39,480 bases of DNA from an uncultured Bacteroidota bacterium (GCA_903883965.1 CAISCU010000032.1:5001-44480), one strand, 5' to 3'. Positions 16,634 through 26,485 are shown, counted from the first letter of the stretch. Translations and numbers: made by a program. The notes: a model not told the origin generated them from the letters alone.

Positions 16634-18028
16634 ATGTCATACGAATCACCAATTAGAGACCAATTAGTAACCGGTGGCAAAACATACCGTGATGTAACAC
16701 GTGATGTAACAAGACCACTAGAAAACGCACCATCAAAAAGTTGGTGGATTGGATTTAGCATTTCAACTTTGGTTTTAGCCCTTTGGATTGGCGCCACTAC
16801 CTACACAGTATTTGTAGGTTTAGGAGCCTGGGGATTAAATAAAACAGTTGGATGGGCATTTGATATTACCAACTTCGTATTTTGGGTAGGTATTGGTCAT
16901 GCCGGAACATTGATTTCCGCTGTATTGTTATTGTTCCGTCAGAAATGGCGTATGTCTATTAATAGATCGGCAGAAGCAATGACCATCTTTGCTGTAATTT
17001 GTGCAGCATCCTTCATTTTATCACACATGGGAAGACCTTGGGTTGCTTATTGGCCTATTCCACTTCCAAATGCATTTGGTACATTATGGGTAAACTTTAA
17101 TTCACCATTGGTTTGGGACGTATTTGCAATCTCAACTTATTTCTCAGTTTCTTTGGTATTCTGGTACATTGGTTTAATTCCTGATATTGCTACAGTAAGA
17201 GATAGAGCTGTATCAAAAGCTAGAAAATTCTGGTATGGATTTTTTGCAATGGGTTGGAATGGTTCAACCAAAACTTGGCACAGATATGAAGTAATCAGTT
17301 TAATATTAGCTGGTATTTCAACCCCACTTGTATTGTCTGTACACTCAATTGTATCTATGGACTTTGCAACCTCATTGGTACCAGGATGGCATACTACCAT
17401 CTTCCCTCCTTACTTTGTTGCAGGAGCAATTTTCTCTGGTTTTGGAATGGTATTAACCTTGTTAATCATTGCCCGTGAGGTAATGAATTACAAAGATTAT
17501 ATTACAGAGGCTCATTTAGACGCTATGACAAAAATTGTAATGGTAACAGGTACAATGGTTGGTATGGCTTATATAACTGAATTCTTTGTAGCGGCATATT
17601 CTGGTGTTGAATATGAGCAATATGCATTTTTAAACAGAGCTTTCGGACCATACTGGTGGGCTTATTGGACTATGATGACCTGTAACTTAGTTGCACCTCA
17701 AGTGTTTTGGTTCAAATGGGCAAGAACAACACCATGGTTCATCTTTATTATGTCAATTATTGTGAACATAGGTATGTGGTTTGAACGTTTCGTAATTATC
17801 GTTACTTCATTACACAGAGACTTTTTACCTTCGAGCTGGGCAATGTATACACCTACTATTACAGAGGTAAGTATATTAATTGGTTCTTTTGGTTTGTTCT
17901 TCTTCTTGTACTTCTTGTTCTGTAAGTTTTTACCTACAATCAATATGGCTGAAGTAAAAAGTATCATTCCTACCCACCATGAAGACCATGGACATAACCA
18001 TGTGAAAGGAGAAAATCATGCAAACTAA
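16634..18028 (+). CDS. actC: Alternative complex III subunit ActC, NrfD/PsrC-like quinol-binding membrane protein
   Basis: Integral membrane subunit of 464 aa with about ten helices, belonging to the NrfD/PsrC family, and the principal site of menaquinol oxidation in ACIII. The N-terminal [18 protein letters not shown] precedes the first helix, which is typical of ActC. Charged and aromatic residues within helices (for example [20 protein letters not shown] and [14 protein letters not shown]) mark the family. The C-terminal tail is His-rich (HHEDHGHNH). Its last 11 bases overlap actD, indicating coupled translation. Confidence 0.95.
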   Translation: MSYESPIRDQLVTGGKTYRDVTRDVTRPLENAPSKSWWIGFSISTLVLALWIGATTYTVFVGLGAWGLNKTVGWAFDITNFVFWVGIGHAGTLISAVLLLFRQKWRMSINRSAEAMTIFAVICAASFILSHMGRPWVAYWPIPLPNAFGTLWVNFNSPLVWDVFAISTYFSVSLVFWYIGLIPDIATVRDRAVSKARKFWYGFFAMGWNGSTKTWHRYEVISLILAGISTPLVLSVHSIVSMDFATSLVPGWHTTIFPPYFVAGAIFSGFGMVLTLLIIAREVMNYKDYITEAHLDAMTKIVMVTGTMVGMAYITEFFVAAYSGVEYEQYAFLNRAFGPYWWAYWTMMTCNLVAPQVFWFKWARTTPWFIFIMSIIVNIGMWFERFVIIVTSLHRDFLPSSWAMYTPTITEVSILIGSFGLFFFLYFLFCKFLPTINMAEVKSIIPTHHEDHGHNHVKGENHAN

Positions 18029-18542
18029 TAAATATATTTTAGGGGTTTATGACAACCCAGATAAGATTTATTCAACAACCAAAAAATTAATCAACAAAGG
18101 TTATAAGGTTGATGATGTCTATTCACCATTTGCCATTCACGGTATGGATCGCTTACTAGGAATTAAAAGATCAAACTTAACAGTAGCGGCATTCTTATTT
18201 GCTATGACTGGTTTAACTTTGGCTGTAACCTTCCAAGTTTATGTGTCTAAAATTGATTGGCCCATGATTATTGGTGGCAAACCTAATTTGCATATCCCAA
18301 CTTATATTCCAATTACTTTTGAATTGAGTATTTTGTTCACTGCTTTTGGTATGGTTACTTGCTTTTTTATTGTAAACAGAATGTTTTGGGGTAAAAATGC
18401 AGATATCATCGACCCAAGAGTTACGGATGATTTGTTTGTGGTATCTATTCAAATTCAAGAAAATAAAACTGACATTCAAGCTTTGAACCAAATTTTGGTT
18501 GAAAACGGAGCTTTAGAAGTTAGAGAAAGGATCAAAGACTAA
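18018..18542 (+). CDS. actD: Alternative complex III subunit ActD (DUF3341)
   Basis: Small membrane subunit (174 aa) of ACIII. It has a cytosolic N-terminal domain ([20 protein letters not shown]), two membrane helices at about 54-75 and 98-122, and a soluble C-terminal region resembling a degenerate ferredoxin-like fold. [19 protein letters not shown] (about residues 36-54) is the conserved DUF3341 segment. No cofactor motif is present, as expected for ActD, whose role is structural. It overlaps actC by 11 bases and actE by one base (TAATG). Confidence 0.94.
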   Translation: MQTNKYILGVYDNPDKIYSTTKKLINKGYKVDDVYSPFAIHGMDRLLGIKRSNLTVAAFLFAMTGLTLAVTFQVYVSKIDWPMIIGGKPNLHIPTYIPITFELSILFTAFGMVTCFFIVNRMFWGKNADIIDPRVTDDLFVVSIQIQENKTDIQALNQILVENGALEVRERIKD

Positions 18543-19165
18543 TGTTTAACGTTAAAAATATATTCAGAGGTGTAATGGCTTCAGCGATTGCACTAACAGT
18601 TTTCAGTTCTTGCAGTTCTGGTGGAGACAATCCAGGTTACGAATATGCACCTAACATGTATCATGGTTTTGGATACGAGCCGCTTTCGCAAAAAGCTGAA
18701 GAGCCAAACACTATCAATGCACACGGCATGAACATGCGTGAGCCTGTTAAAAAAACAATAGCAAGAGGTCAATCTGATTTTGCAAAATATGAATTCACCG
18801 TAAGCAATGCTTCATATGAATCAGCAACAAGTTTAAAAAATCCAATTCCATTTAGCAAAACAGTATTGGCAGAAGGAAATACTTTGTACAATATCAATTG
18901 TACTCCTTGCCATGGAGACAATGGATTGGGAGACGGAACTATTGTAGCAGCTGGAAAATTCCCTCCTCCTCCAAGTTACAATTCTGATAGAATTAAAACT
19001 ACACCTGATGGTAAACTATTTTATTCAATCCGTTACGGAAAGAATTTAATGGGTGCTTATGGTACAGTATTGACTCCTAAACAAATTTGGAAAGTTGTTC
19101 ATTACATTAGGTCTATTAGTGGACCTTACAAAGGAACAACCACATCAGCTACAGCATCTAAATAA
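18542..19165 (+). CDS. actE: Alternative complex III subunit ActE, monohaem cytochrome c lipoprotein
   Basis: Periplasmic monohaem cytochrome c (207 aa), likely the exit point for electrons from ACIII. The signal peptide ends in a lipobox (FSSC, Cys24), so it is anchored as a lipoprotein. The ActE-specific segment YEYAPNMYHGFGYEPLSQ follows. The haem site is C120-x2-C123-H124 and the sixth ligand is probably Met170 (GKNLMGAYG). It starts one base inside actD and lies 21 bp before actF. Confidence 0.95.
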   Translation: MFNVKNIFRGVMASAIALTVFSSCSSGGDNPGYEYAPNMYHGFGYEPLSQKAEEPNTINAHGMNMREPVKKTIARGQSDFAKYEFTVSNASYESATSLKNPIPFSKTVLAEGNTLYNINCTPCHGDNGLGDGTIVAAGKFPPPPSYNSDRIKTTPDGKLFYSIRYGKNLMGAYGTVLTPKQIWKVVHYIRSISGPYKGTTTSATASK

Positions 19166-19186
19166 CGAATCAGTAAAAAAAAGAAA

Positions 19187-20494
19187 ATGGAACACGCAGA
19201 AGTTCATATTAAAGAAGAGAAATTTGAAATTTCTTCAGGTAATAAAAAATGGGCCTTCGGTCTGATGATTGTTGGATTTTTATTAGCCGTAATCGGATAC
19301 TTTACATACCATCCTCATATTGAAGGTTTGAATGAGCATGATTTGCATCATTTAACACAAAAACGTTTATGGAGCAATTTACTCGTAAATGGTTATTTCT
19401 TTTTCATCGTTTCTATTTGTGCTGCAGCATTCATTGCTATTTCACAAATTGCAAATGCAGGTTGGTACGTTGCCATTAGAAGAATTCCTGAAGCAATGAG
19501 TGAATACACGTTAATAGGTGGACCTATTTTGGTGATTGTAAGTTTGTTTGCTTTGCCTATATTATATCATTGGGCACATGAAGGAATCATGAACCCAGAA
19601 TCAGCCAATTTTGATGCAATTTTAGCTGGAAAAAGCTGGTATTTGAATGTACCTTTCTTTTATGTAAGAATGGTATTATTTATGTCGTTTTGGATGTTTT
19701 GTGCACACATGTTTCGCAAATATTCTAGAAAAGAAGATTTAGAAGGTGGAATGACCAATTATACCAAAACCTATGCATTGTCGGCAACTTTTACAGTAAT
19801 TTTTGGTTTTACATTCTCTATGTTTTCATGGGATCAAATGATGAGTATTGATGCACATTGGTATTCAACCATATTCTCAATTTATAATTTTGCTACTGGT
19901 TGGGTTAGTGCATTGACCATCATGTATTTGTTTACACATTACTTAAGAAGCAAAGGTCTTTTAAACATTGCTACAGATGAACACCAACATGATTTAGGTA
20001 AATTCATGTTTGCATTCTCTGTGTTCTGGACTTATATGTTTACAGCACAGTTTTTATTGATTTGGTATGCAAATATTCCTGAAGAAGTTGCATATTACAA
20101 AGAAAGATTATTTGGTAGCTACCAATTCTTATTCTTCTTTATATTGGTATTGAATTTCTGTGTACCATTCTTCATTTTCATGAGAAGAGATTGGAAAAGA
20201 AGCAGAAAAGTTGGTTATATTGTTGGTGCAGCCTTGTTACTTGGACATTGGTTAGATGTATACTTAATGGTTATGCCAGGCAGTATGAACTTAGCTACCC
20301 TTCCTACTGCTGAAAACCCAGGAGGTATTATTAAAGTTCCTTTCCAAGGTTTTGGCATCATGGAAATTGGCTTCTTGTGTTTGTTTGCTGGTTTGTTCTT
20401 ATGGATGACATTAAAAGCATTAACCAAAGCTAACTTATACCCTACCAAGCATCCATACATCATGGAAAGCGCTTTACACGATGTAGGTGTATAA
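19187..20494 (+). CDS. actF: Alternative complex III subunit ActF, second NrfD-like membrane protein
   Basis: Polytopic membrane subunit (435 aa, about ten helices), homologous to ActC and positioned next to it in ACIII. The soluble N-terminus (about 1-20) leads into helix 1 (WAFGLMIVGFLLAVIGY). Conserved family stretches include WDQMMSIDAHWYSTIFSIYN and GHWLDVYLMVMPG. It is the last gene of the operon: a terminator follows within 20 bp and no cytochrome oxidase genes come after it, unlike many act clusters. Confidence 0.95.
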   Translation: MEHAEVHIKEEKFEISSGNKKWAFGLMIVGFLLAVIGYFTYHPHIEGLNEHDLHHLTQKRLWSNLLVNGYFFFIVSICAAAFIAISQIANAGWYVAIRRIPEAMSEYTLIGGPILVIVSLFALPILYHWAHEGIMNPESANFDAILAGKSWYLNVPFFYVRMVLFMSFWMFCAHMFRKYSRKEDLEGGMTNYTKTYALSATFTVIFGFTFSMFSWDQMMSIDAHWYSTIFSIYNFATGWVSALTIMYLFTHYLRSKGLLNIATDEHQHDLGKFMFAFSVFWTYMFTAQFLLIWYANIPEEVAYYKERLFGSYQFLFFFILVLNFCVPFFIFMRRDWKRSRKVGYIVGAALLLGHWLDVYLMVMPGSMNLATLPTAENPGGIIKVPFQGFGIMEIGFLCLFAGLFLWMTLKALTKANLYPTKHPYIMESALHDVGV

Positions 20495-20512
20495 ACTATT
20501 CAAATATTGAAC

Positions 20513-20543
20513 AAAAAAGGCTGCCAAATGGTAGCCTTTTTTT
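20513..20543. terminator. Bidirectional terminator after act operon
   Basis: GGCTGCCA and TGGTAGCC pair around a short AT loop with one G-U pair, flanked by six A on the left and seven T on the right. The stem ends actF transcription and, read in reverse, folB. Confidence 0.88.
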
Positions 20544-20561
20544 GTTTAATTGAATTTCAAA

Positions 20562-20921
20562 TTAACAATCTTGAATCAATTCAACAGCAACATTGGCCTT
20601 GTCGAATAATTGCATAGGGTCAACTTTTACAATTTCTACTTTTATTTGAAACAAGTCTTGAAATTGATTGTTGATTTGACTTAAAATAGATTGTGCAACT
20701 GTTTCTATTAAAGGTCTGGGAATTGCCATTTGCTCTTTGGTAATTGCTAACAACAATTCATAATTTACCATTTGTTCTAAATTGTTCAAAGGAGTTTGGT
20801 CTTGAAATTTTTGAGTTACTTCAATGTTTACAATAAATGGTCCCCCATTTTGTAATTCTTGTGCATATATACCATGATATGCCTTGCAATGGAAGTCTTT
20901 TAATTTTGTAATCAATCTCAT
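20562..20921 (-). CDS. folB: Dihydroneopterin aldolase
   Basis: Folate pathway enzyme converting 7,8-dihydroneopterin to 6-hydroxymethyl-7,8-dihydropterin and glycolaldehyde. With the ATG at 20921 the protein is 119 aa, the normal FolB size. The open frame extends to an earlier start at 20984, which would add 21 residues not found in the family. FHCKAYHGIYAQE (about 10-22, Glu22), the pterin-anchoring Glu73 in PLIETVA, and Lys99 near the end of the last strand (VEIVKVDP) fit the active site. It is a single-gene unit, convergent with the act operon and divergent from the acyl-CoA dehydrogenase gene. Confidence 0.88.
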   Translation of the reverse strand: MRLITKLKDFHCKAYHGIYAQELQNGGPFIVNIEVTQKFQDQTPLNNLEQMVNYELLLAITKEQMAIPRPLIETVAQSILSQINNQFQDLFQIKVEIVKVDPMQLFDKANVAVELIQDC

Positions 20922-21009
20922 TTGAATGCTTTTTAACTTACACAAAAAAGCTAAATTCGTACCATTAAAAAAAGTATGATTCACAAAGACATACTATAAA
21001 ACAACTCTT

Positions 21010-22224
21010 ATGACTACAGAAAATACATTTACCAAAGCCAACAAGCAAGATGCTTACCAACATCACGACTATTATTTAATGGACGAATTGTTAACTGAGG
21101 AACATTTGTTAATTAGAAATACTGTTAGGGATTGGGTAAAAAAAGAAATCTCTCCAATTATTGAAGATTGTGCTCAAAAGGCAGCATTTCCACATCACTT
21201 AATTAGAGGATTGGGAGAAGCTGGAGCATTTGGTCCACAATTACCTGCAGCCTATGGTTGCGGTGGAATGGATTACATTACCTATGGCATAATCATGCAA
21301 GAATTGGAAAGATGTGATTCAGGCATTCGTTCTACTGCATCTGTGCAAGGCAGTTTGGTGATGTACCCCATTTATAAATTTGGTTCCGAAGAACAAAAGC
21401 TCAAATACTTACCCAAATTAGCTACTGGTGAAATGATGGGTTGTTTTGGTTTAACAGAACCTGATCATGGGTCAAACCCAGCTGGTATGGTTACAAATTT
21501 TAAAGATGCTGGAGATGGCAAACATGTCATTTTAAATGGTGCAAAAATGTGGATTAGCAATGCCCCTTTTGCTGATATTGCAGTGGTTTGGGCTAAAAAC
21601 GAATTAGGTAAAATAAAAGGGATTGTGGTTGAAAGAGGCATGGAAGGCTTTACAACTCCTGAAACACATAACAAATGGAGTTTAAGAGCAAGTGCCACCG
21701 GTGAATTGGTATTTAACGATGTAAAGGTTCCCGTTGAAAATATTCTTCCTGGAGTTGAAGGCTTAAAAGGACCTTTGACCTGTTTGAATTCTGCCAGATT
21801 TGGCATTAGCTGGGGAGCCATTGGTGCAGCATTGGATTGTTATGATACTGCATTGAGATATGCCAAAGAAAGAAACCAATTTGGAAAGCCTATTGCGGGT
21901 TTTCAATTGCAACAAAAGAAATTGGCTGAAATGATTACAGAAATCACCAAAGCCCAACTATTGACTTGGAGATTAGGTGTATTGATGAACGAAGGAAGAG
22001 CTACACCTGCTCAAATTTCAATGGCTAAAAGAAACAATGTGGCCATGGCATGTTCTATAGCACGTGAAGCCCGTCAAATGTTAGGAGGAATGGGAATTAC
22101 AGGAGAATACTCAATTATGAGACACATGATGAATTTAGAAAGTGTAATTACCTATGAGGGTACTCATGACATTCATTTATTGATTACAGGAATGGATGTG
22201 ACTGGAGAAAATGCTTTTAGTTAA
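21010..22224 (+). CDS. gcdH: Glutaryl-CoA dehydrogenase-like acyl-CoA dehydrogenase
   Basis: FAD-dependent acyl-CoA dehydrogenase of 404 aa. The catalytic base is Glu383 in TYEGTHDIHLLI. The segment SGIRSTASVQGSLVMYPI contains Arg107, equivalent to the arginine that binds the glutaryl carboxylate in glutaryl-CoA dehydrogenase. FAD-site motifs CFGLTEPDHGSNP and KMWISNAPFAD, and the C-terminal QMLGGMGITGEYSIMRH, are typical. The expected reaction is oxidative decarboxylation of glutaryl-CoA to crotonyl-CoA in lysine/tryptophan breakdown. No other genes of that route are adjacent, so the specificity rests on these residues. It may be cotranscribed with the mutase gene 24 bp downstream. Confidence 0.85.
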   Translation: MTTENTFTKANKQDAYQHHDYYLMDELLTEEHLLIRNTVRDWVKKEISPIIEDCAQKAAFPHHLIRGLGEAGAFGPQLPAAYGCGGMDYITYGIIMQELERCDSGIRSTASVQGSLVMYPIYKFGSEEQKLKYLPKLATGEMMGCFGLTEPDHGSNPAGMVTNFKDAGDGKHVILNGAKMWISNAPFADIAVVWAKNELGKIKGIVVERGMEGFTTPETHNKWSLRASATGELVFNDVKVPVENILPGVEGLKGPLTCLNSARFGISWGAIGAALDCYDTALRYAKERNQFGKPIAGFQLQQKKLAEMITEITKAQLLTWRLGVLMNEGRATPAQISMAKRNNVAMACSIAREARQMLGGMGITGEYSIMRHMMNLESVITYEGTHDIHLLITGMDVTGENAFS

Positions 22225-22248
22225 AATTTGAATTAATATTAAAACAAG

Positions 22249-23655
22249 ATGATTGAAATTAAGTTTGGCACAGATGGTTGGAGAGGCATTATTGCAGATG
22301 AATTTACTGTAGAAAATGTAAAACGAGTAGCTGAAGGTACTGCCAACTATATCAAAGCAAATTTCCCAACTAATTTAAGTGTAGTAATTGGGCATGATTG
22401 CAGATTTGCGGGCGAAATGTTTGCCGAAACCACTGCTAAAATCATGTGTGCCAACGGAATCAAAGTGAAAATGGCCAAAGGTTTTGTATCTACACCTATG
22501 GTCAGTTTAGGAGCTGTCAAATTCAATGCATCATTAGGTATCATTATTACAGCCAGTCACAATCCTGCAAGTTACAGTGGTTATAAATTGAAAGCGCATT
22601 ATGGTGGGCCTTCAAGCCCAGCTGTTATTGATGCTGTAGAAAAAGCCATTCCAAATTCAATTGTGAATACTGCATTGAAAAGCATTAAAGAATTGACAGA
22701 AGCGGGTTTAATTGAATATGTTGATTTAGAAAGTTTATACATCAATGAAATAGAAACTCATTTTGATTTGGATTTAATAAAAAAATCAGGATTAGAGTTT
22801 GCCTATGATGCCATGTATGGTGCAGGACAAGAAGTGATGAGGAAATTATTTCCAGAAATTACCTTGTTACATTGCGAACACAATCCTGGATTTGACGGCC
22901 AAGCACCAGAACCCATTCATAAAAACTTGACCGAGTTTAGCGAGTTGATTCGCATTAGTGAAGAGATTGATTGTGGTTTGGTAACAGATGGAGATGCTGA
23001 CAGAATTGGATTGTATAACAAGGCTGGTAAGTTTGTAGACTCACACCATATTATTTTGTTATTGGTTCATTACCTCCATAAATACAAAAACATGGACGGT
23101 AAAATAATTACAACTTTTAGTGCTACTTCTAAAATTACTGCATTGGCAAAAGCCTATGGCTTAGACATTGAAATTACTAAAATTGGGTTCAAATACATTT
23201 GCGAAAAAATGGTCACCGAAAATGTATTGGTAGGTGGTGAAGAAAGTGGTGGAATTGCTATTAAAGGATTTATTCCAGAAAGAGATGGCATTTGGATTGG
23301 ATTGACACTTTGGGAATTCATGGCCAAAACAGGTAAAAGTTTAGACCAATTGATTCAAGAAGTTTATGACATAGTTGGTAGTTTTGCGATGGGCAGAATT
23401 GATTTACACATCACTGAAGCAATTAAACAGCGTGTATTGAGTGATTGTAAAAATGGCACATATACACAATTTGGATCTTATAAAATTGAAAAAACAGAAG
23501 ATTTAGATGGCTTTAAATTCCATTTAGGCAACGGAGAATGGGTGATGATTCGAGCAAGTGGCACTGAACCTGTTTTAAGGGTGTACAGTGAAAGCGCAAC
23601 AGAAGAGAAGGCAAATGACATCTTGCTTGCATGTAAAGCGCGTATATTGGCTTAA
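22249..23655 (+). CDS. Phosphoglucomutase/phosphomannomutase family protein
   Basis: Alpha-D-phosphohexomutase (468 aa) interconverting hexose 1- and 6-phosphates. The four signature loops are complete: phosphoserine Ser103 in TASHNPASYSG, the metal loop DGDADR at 247-252, the sugar loop GGEESGG at 329-335 and the phosphate loop RASGTEP at 435-441. The subgroup (N-terminal KFGTDGWRGIIADEF) is of mixed specificity, so glucose, mannose or glucosamine phosphate cannot be decided from sequence. A mannose activity would supply GDP-mannose for Gmd. Its stop codon shares the tetranucleotide TTAA with the stop of the convergent lipid kinase gene. Confidence 0.92.
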   Translation: MIEIKFGTDGWRGIIADEFTVENVKRVAEGTANYIKANFPTNLSVVIGHDCRFAGEMFAETTAKIMCANGIKVKMAKGFVSTPMVSLGAVKFNASLGIIITASHNPASYSGYKLKAHYGGPSSPAVIDAVEKAIPNSIVNTALKSIKELTEAGLIEYVDLESLYINEIETHFDLDLIKKSGLEFAYDAMYGAGQEVMRKLFPEITLLHCEHNPGFDGQAPEPIHKNLTEFSELIRISEEIDCGLVTDGDADRIGLYNKAGKFVDSHHIILLLVHYLHKYKNMDGKIITTFSATSKITALAKAYGLDIEITKIGFKYICEKMVTENVLVGGEESGGIAIKGFIPERDGIWIGLTLWEFMAKTGKSLDQLIQEVYDIVGSFAMGRIDLHITEAIKQRVLSDCKNGTYTQFGSYKIEKTEDLDGFKFHLGNGEWVMIRASGTEPVLRVYSESATEEKANDILLACKARILA

Positions 23656-24533
23656 GGCACTATCATTTGAACATGCCCTTGAAGTAAATTCACTTTAAAA
23701 TGAGTTCCTTGTTGGAGTTCTCCATCCAAGTGAATAGAAAAAGGTTGAATAGCGCTCATTTCACAACTGTTAATTTGTTGGTAGTTTACCATTTTTAAGT
23801 TCAAATGCCATCCCCTATCCATAATGGGCAACAAAAGCAATCTTTTCCATTTAGTGATTGGCTGAATGGCTATAAATTCTAATAAGCCATCATTTGATTT
23901 AGCTCTAGGAGCAACTTTGAATCCTCCACCATATGTTCTGCCGTTGGCTATAGTTAACATAAAAAGCGGGCGTTGAATGAGCGGTTCATTGTTTATTTTC
24001 AATGAAATGACTTGCTCATTGTAGTGAAATAAATTCAACAATACATCTATCAAGTATCCGAGTTTACCAGTCATTCGTTTTTTAGCGCTATTGGTTTGAA
24101 CAACGGCAGCATCAAAACCAAAGCCAATTCCATTGATAAAATAATGCTGATTGCATTTACCTATATCAATGTTTTGAATGTGCATTTTTTGAACCAATAA
24201 TTCTAGGAGTTGAATGGTTTTTAATTGACCATACAGGTGTGAATAGAAATCATTACCAGTACCACCTTTAATCAATAAAATTGGACATGGTATAGGGAAA
24301 TACTGGTTGAGCATATAATTGAGCGTACCATCACCTCCAATGAGAACCAAACAATCATATTGTTCAATTGCTGTGATAGAGGATGTAGTTTGAATGGTAT
24401 GGCGAATACCTTGCTTTTTAAAATAGTCTACAACAAGCTTAACTTCCTTTTGAGCTCTCCCCTTTCCTGCCAATGGATTATACACCACCAAGCAATGAAA
24501 ATTTATGAAATTATTTATGGCTTCTGTTTTCAC
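23652..24533 (-). CDS. Diacylglycerol/lipid kinase family protein (YegS/DgkB-like)
   Basis: ATP-dependent lipid kinase of the DAGK catalytic family (293 aa), probably phosphorylating diacylglycerol or a related lipid. YNPLAGKGRAQKE (about 18-30), LIGGDGTLNYMLN (about 69-81) and IKGGTGNDF (about 88-96) form the nucleotide site. A second domain contains NGIGFGFDAAVV and GRTYGGGFKVAPRAKSNDG. The start is GTG at 24533, lying 23 bases inside the small lipoprotein gene, so translation is likely coupled. The exact lipid substrate is unknown. Confidence 0.88.
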   Translation of the reverse strand: MKTEAINNFINFHCLVVYNPLAGKGRAQKEVKLVVDYFKKQGIRHTIQTTSSITAIEQYDCLVLIGGDGTLNYMLNQYFPIPCPILLIKGGTGNDFYSHLYGQLKTIQLLELLVQKMHIQNIDIGKCNQHYFINGIGFGFDAAVVQTNSAKKRMTGKLGYLIDVLLNLFHYNEQVISLKINNEPLIQRPLFMLTIANGRTYGGGFKVAPRAKSNDGLLEFIAIQPITKWKRLLLLPIMDRGWHLNLKMVNYQQINSCEMSAIQPFSIHLDGELQQGTHFKVNLLQGHVQMIVP

Positions 24534-24684
24534 GAATAGAGTCTATAACAGCCTTCAATGAATCTATTCTTGGAGTCATCAATGGCTTTGGATGTTGCTT
24601 TTCTGATTGTATAGGTCCCTTACAAGCCATACAATTAATAGTGATCAATAACAACACGCTTTGTAAGAATGGTTTTATTTTCAT
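24511..24684 (-). CDS. Small predicted lipoprotein (57 aa), function unknown
   Basis: An ATG-started frame of 58 codons on the minus strand. It encodes a basic leader (MKIKPF), a hydrophobic core (LLLITINCMA) and a likely lipobox Cys21 followed by Lys-Gly, then a polar, charged tail that could form a helix (RIDSLKAVIDSIRENRSHK). The gene overlaps the 3' end of the T9SS-cargo gene by 50 bases and the 5' end of the lipid kinase gene by 23 bases. It bridges them as a continuous operon and explains what would otherwise be a 101-bp gap. I do not recognise the family. Support comes from the signal sequence, the overlaps and uninterrupted reading; no homologue could be checked. Confidence 0.62.
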   Translation of the reverse strand: MKIKPFLQSVLLLITINCMACKGPIQSEKQHPKPLMTPRIDSLKAVIDSIRENRSHK

Positions 24685-26485
24685 GCATCAATTGTATTAG
24701 ATAGTTTCCATTCTGAATGCTATTGGTTTCTATTCGCAATTCATTTAACCCAGATTTAGCCAATTCTTTGTTTAAGACAATTGATTTGCCATCCATTGAA
24801 ATGAGCCTAATTTCTACCAATTGTGATGAAGGCATTTCAAATTCTAATGTAAAAACAGAAGTGACTGGGTTTGGAAACAGATTGGTTCTAGAAATGCTTA
24901 CTTGTTTAGGAATATGCAACAAAGGATCTTGATTTTGTACTTTACCTATCCAAGCTCTGTTGTCTTTACTAGTTGTTCCATAAGAACTTGCAAGCCAACA
25001 CACACCCAATTCGTTGTATTTGGATTGAATACCTGAATAATCGCCCCAACGTTGAACTGTATCTGCAATTAATGAAATAACTGATTCTCCTTGTTTCACA
25101 AAAACTGGAGCACTTACATTGAAATTTCTATCTAAATAAACCACAGAAGTTCCTGGAAAATGCTTCTTGGAACTGTGAGAAAATGCTATCATACTGCTGT
25201 GGTCACCGTTAGATCCTGCACCAGCATAGGCTATACTTGGGTAACCAATGTCTAAAGAATCAAAAGAAATCAATTGACCTGATGCCTTAGGGTTAGCTTC
25301 CCAAGTATTTTCAATTCTTCCTAAATAAATAGCAGGATTATACAATGCCGTATCAATGGAATTGCCAACATACAGAATTTCGCCATTCACCAGCATTGCA
25401 CTTAATACTCGAGCATCATTTGTTTGGAGTTTTTTTCCATTGGGTTGATATGCATTTGGTGGCAAACCATAGGCACAATTGCTCTTTAAAACCCTTGTAG
25501 TTAGCTTGGCAGCGCCTGATTCAATGGTATTGTCGATATAATGAAGAAAAACAGTATCGTTGCTCAAATCACCTGGCCTATGCGATACAAAAAACATTCC
25601 GGGTGTTTGCAATTGGTAATTATTTTTAACCGGACAAATACTCCAAACTGAAGCACCATTGTAAGTGATTTTATTGTAATTCTTTGTTTGTAAACTATCT
25701 GCGTTGTAACCGTTTAATTTATTGATTTGCCAGATATAGGATTCTAGAAAACCATTTTGCCAAGAAGTACTGTCTTTGAGTCTATTGACTGTTATAAACA
25801 ATTCATTTTTATTGATAGATACAATTGGATAATCACTCCAACTATTGTCTGAAGTAATATTCCCTGGAATGGTGTAAAAATTCCACTTCAATTGAGGGTC
25901 ATTGGTTTGTGAGAATCCTACAACAATTCGAGTATCTATACTTGTTGAGCCTTGTAAAAAAACCAAAATAAAACGATCTGCTTCAGGATCATATATTACT
26001 CTAGGATCAAAAGTTCTATTTAATGGGCCTAAAGCTGTTGCAATAGCAGCCAACGTTCTTCCATATAATTCTTTACCTGCATCGCTGTAAACTCGAATAT
26101 TTTGATTGACCGCACTGAGAATTTTACCGCCATTTGAAATGGCCATATCGTTGTCATTAGGAGTTGACATGACCAAATTCCCCATGAAATTTGTACCAAC
26201 AACTGGGCTTATTGCTTGAGAACTTGTTTTATTTAACAGAATTGCATGTTGTTTTTGCATTCTGCGTTCATCTAAATACTGCTTTTTAATTTTTTTATCT
26301 GTTAAAGGAGCAGGAGCCAATGAAATAATTTTGGTTTCTGGCAAATCTGGAATTGTATTCAAGTCTATTGATTTGATTAAAGGGAACTTTAACAACAAAC
26401 CATTATCGGAAGATTGTGCTAGTATTTGTAAGGATGTGCAAACAGCAAATAAAAAGAGTAACTGATTAACAAGAAATTTATACAT
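24635..26485 (-). CDS. Secreted protein with type IX secretion C-terminal sorting domain
   Basis: A 616-aa exported protein. A Sec signal peptide spans about residues 1-23 (cleavage after LQILAQ is plausible). The last 80 or so residues are a type A T9SS sorting domain: NLFPNPVTSVFTLEFEMPS, then SMDGKSIV and a C-terminal Lys/Arg-rich strand (LTKRVVIDHY). The middle part has repeated aromatic beta-strand segments (for example VIYDPEADRFILVFLQGS, QRWGDYSGIQ and GVCWLASSYG) suggestive of a beta-propeller. No catalytic motif is recognised. It should be moved across the outer membrane by the T9SS, of which PorT is encoded at 29737. It leads the operon with the small lipoprotein and the lipid kinase. 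Confidence 0.85.
   Translation of the reverse strand: MYKFLVNQLLFLFAVCTSLQILAQSSDNGLLLKFPLIKSIDLNTIPDLPETKIISLAPAPLTDKKIKKQYLDERRMQKQHAILLNKTSSQAISPVVGTNFMGNLVMSTPNDNDMAISNGGKILSAVNQNIRVYSDAGKELYGRTLAAIATALGPLNRTFDPRVIYDPEADRFILVFLQGSTSIDTRIVVGFSQTNDPQLKWNFYTIPGNITSDNSWSDYPIVSINKNELFITVNRLKDSTSWQNGFLESYIWQINKLNGYNADSLQTKNYNKITYNGASVWSICPVKNNYQLQTPGMFFVSHRPGDLSNDTVFLHYIDNTIESGAAKLTTRVLKSNCAYGLPPNAYQPNGKKLQTNDARVLSAMLVNGEILYVGNSIDTALYNPAIYLGRIENTWEANPKASGQLISFDSLDIGYPSIAYAGAGSNGDHSSMIAFSHSSKKHFPGTSVVYLDRNFNVSAPVFVKQGESVISLIADTVQRWGDYSGIQSKYNELGVCWLASSYGTTSKDNRAWIGKVQNQDPLLHIPKQVSISRTNLFPNPVTSVFTLEFEMPSSQLVEIRLISMDGKSIVLNKELAKSGLNELRIETNSIQNGNYLIQLMHENKTILTKRVVIDHY

Noticed and set aside
20922-20984. 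Extended folB N-terminus (21 additional codons)
   Set aside because: FolB proteins begin directly at the first strand (here MRLITKLKDF), and the extra residues have no family counterpart.
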